The notes under the pieces are model-generated. The model did not search any database. It was given only the letters and a program-made list of their open reading frames with translations, and had not been told where the DNA came from. Below are positions 62,569-64,000 of a stretch of DNA of 64,000 nucleotides, piece by piece. Position 1 is the first letter of the stretch. Each line of letters opens with the position of its first letter. The DNA comes from Rhodosorus marinus (Eukaryota > Rhodophyta > Stylonematophyceae > Stylonematales > Stylonemataceae). The position numbers and the translations under genes were made by a program. Location of the stretch: assembly GCA_029953675.1 (NCBI GenBank), contig JAMWBK010000001.1, forward strand, positions 3,488,501 to 3,552,500, in the 5' to 3' direction.

Positions 62569-64000
62569 GTCTTTCAACACTCAAGATATGCTTCCTTCTT
62601 CACACGTTCCACTCTGCCAAACCTACCTCCTATACATCTATCAAACGCAAACCTCCTGTATCAGACACCCCCTACTCAACTATGTCATCCCTAAAACAAC
62701 TCATCACGTCCACTCATTCCACCAGTCGAGGACCCAACAGAATTTGCGCTTTTTTCGGACGGGACAAAAAATAATTTGGGACAGCTATTGGGACAGCTAT
62801 TGGGACAACTATTGGGACTAACTGTGGGACAAAAATTGGGATACAAATTGTATGGAAGTCCGTGAAAACCCCTTCCCCCGAAAGTGTTCTAAGGAGAGCT
62901 GTAAATCTTAATCTCTTAATCAGATATCTGAACGAGGTGCTTGACCTGGAGCGGGATCTAATCCACTGTAAAAGGTCTCCAATGACTAGGACCGCGGCGA
63001 TGAAACCCACTGACTCTATGGCAAAGGCAGTCCAAATCAGACGCAGGGATGAAACCCGCTATCTTAACCCCAGCCCAAAGAAGCTCTGTTCTTTTATATC
63101 TATTCCTCGTTCTTCTTCCTGCCGGGATCTACATCCCAGCAAACTCCTAAACCCGCGGTTTACTACGATCCCTGATCTCATCTCGGGGGAGGGTTTTACA
63201 GTCACAGAAGCAGACCAACACTAGAGATGGCGAATCGCGGAAAGTCAATCTTAACTTCAAATACTTGACTAGATCCCATTCGCTCGCGGTCTCTAGTTTG
63301 CCGTTTCAGCTTCAGGGTGCTCAAGGTATTCTTGTTTGTAAAATGGTCACTTTTAAGGACTGAGCGTATTTGTAGACGAATAGGACACACTGGTCCGAAG
63401 ATCGTATGAGGGGTTTCAGTCTCGTAGCGCAAGAGCGGCGTCGACGGACCTTCGACGAACTTCGAGGCTTGGGGAAGACGGATTTCTTGCAGACGACTTG
63501 TATTTGGAACCGGGTATTGTACGAAGAGGATTGACTTTGATGTTGCGACCTGCTGAGAGTCACCCTGTGTTCTTGCGATCTGTTGATATCTATTTTCACT
63601 TATCCAACTCTGCGATCAGTGCTTCACGGTGCTTTTACTCTCCGTCCCAGCGCCTCACCAAGCACCCACCAAAAACGCTCGCGGTTGAGAGCTCACAGGG
63701 ACTTTCGAGAGATAAGGGTGTTGCCAAGTCCAAGATATTGGATAGTCCCCTCATTTCCTCGGGGTGGCCTCGAAAACCTATCTGAAAGCAACAACTCGAC
63801 AAGGGCACAAAACAATACGATTTCGTTACTAGAGGACGAGAGGTGAGACCTGGGTTGGAATTTTGCGCTCTATCAAAAGCATCCTTCTACAAGAGGCGCT
63901 TTGGGATGCGTTTGATAGAGCGGTCCAAGTTCGCAAGCCCAGCAGCCATTGCCGTTTGTTTGTTTGGTGAGAGTCCCGCGTGCCTCCGCATTAGGAAAAC
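62569..64000. other. Right-end region, no supported gene
   Basis: A small direct repeat GGGACAGCTATTGGGACAGC then TATTGGGACAACTATTGGGAC lies at 62779-62818. Frames near 63.48-63.79 kb (for example GIVRRGLTLMLRPAESHPVF) could be exons of a gene continuing to the right, but I recognise none. Confidence 0.4.
62779..62834 (+). repeat. 13-bp tandem repeat
   Basis: GGGACAGCTATT recurs three times, the third as GGGACAACTATT, then GGGACTAACTGTGGGAC as a decayed unit. Confidence 0.8.

Noticed and set aside
1-64000. CRISPR arrays, rRNA genes, bacterial operons
   Set aside because: Spliceosomal introns show that the DNA is eukaryotic nuclear; no regularly spaced identical repeats with unique spacers and no rRNA core sequences were seen.

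Overview
This is nuclear DNA of a photosynthetic eukaryote with spliceosomal introns. I could join 50 GT-AG introns across 16 genes, with reading frame kept at every join. At least five predicted proteins look plastid-targeted. Their N-termini share a phenylalanine-led start (MAFVGG, MAFLGG, GFVGG, MGFVGS, MIGFVEG). That type of transit peptide is known from red algae and glaucophytes, so one of those is the best guess, with a red alga favoured. The species cannot be named from this window.

Genes from left to right (exon coordinates in each entry): the 5' part of a TM9SF/nonaspanin cut by the left edge (<1-982, -); a divergent ubiquitin-like fused to ribosomal protein eS31/RPS27A (3161-3969, +); a small PNRC-like protein (6579-6893, -); a DDT/WHIM chromatin protein (10721-13025, +); a Tat-type thylakoid-lumen protein (15818-16225, +); organellar MnmG/GidA (16476-18695, -); a tail-anchored VAP (22100-23185, -); a membrane RING-H2 E3 (24635-25543, +); plastid ribosomal protein uL10 (27689-28616, +); a YqeY-like protein (29317-30077, -); COG7 in 11 exons (31207-35398, +); a six-TM half-transporter-like protein (35730-36338, -); COA5/PET191 (40455-40795, +); an orphan acidic/basic protein (40960-41507, -); a secreted DOMON-Hint protein (46213-47631, +); Msp1/ATAD1 (48146-49857, -); a four-NZF plus RING-H2 E3 (51147-52618, -); two tandem LITAF-domain paralogues (55787-56590 and 57536-58342, +); mitochondrial uL13 (59568-60719, +); and a small plastid mTERF-like protein (61861-62568, -).

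The genes are unrelated housekeeping functions, in no operon-like order: secretory pathway (TM9SF, COG7, VAP), organelle translation and tRNA modification (uL10c, uL13m, MnmG, YqeY), mitochondrial quality and assembly (Msp1, COA5), ubiquitin-linked factors (UBL-eS31, two RING E3s) and chromatin.

The long gaps hold repeats rather than genes: a roughly 280-bp dispersed family in five places, short palindromic MITE-like elements near 39.6-40.1, 50.1 and 59.3 kb, a tandem array inside COG7 intron 2, a degenerate array upstream of MnmG, and several gene relics. No tRNA, rRNA or CRISPR was found. The most unusual items are the ubiquitin-like domain on eS31 that has lost nearly all lysines, the DOMON-Hint protein, the NZFx4-RING protein, and the repeat families.
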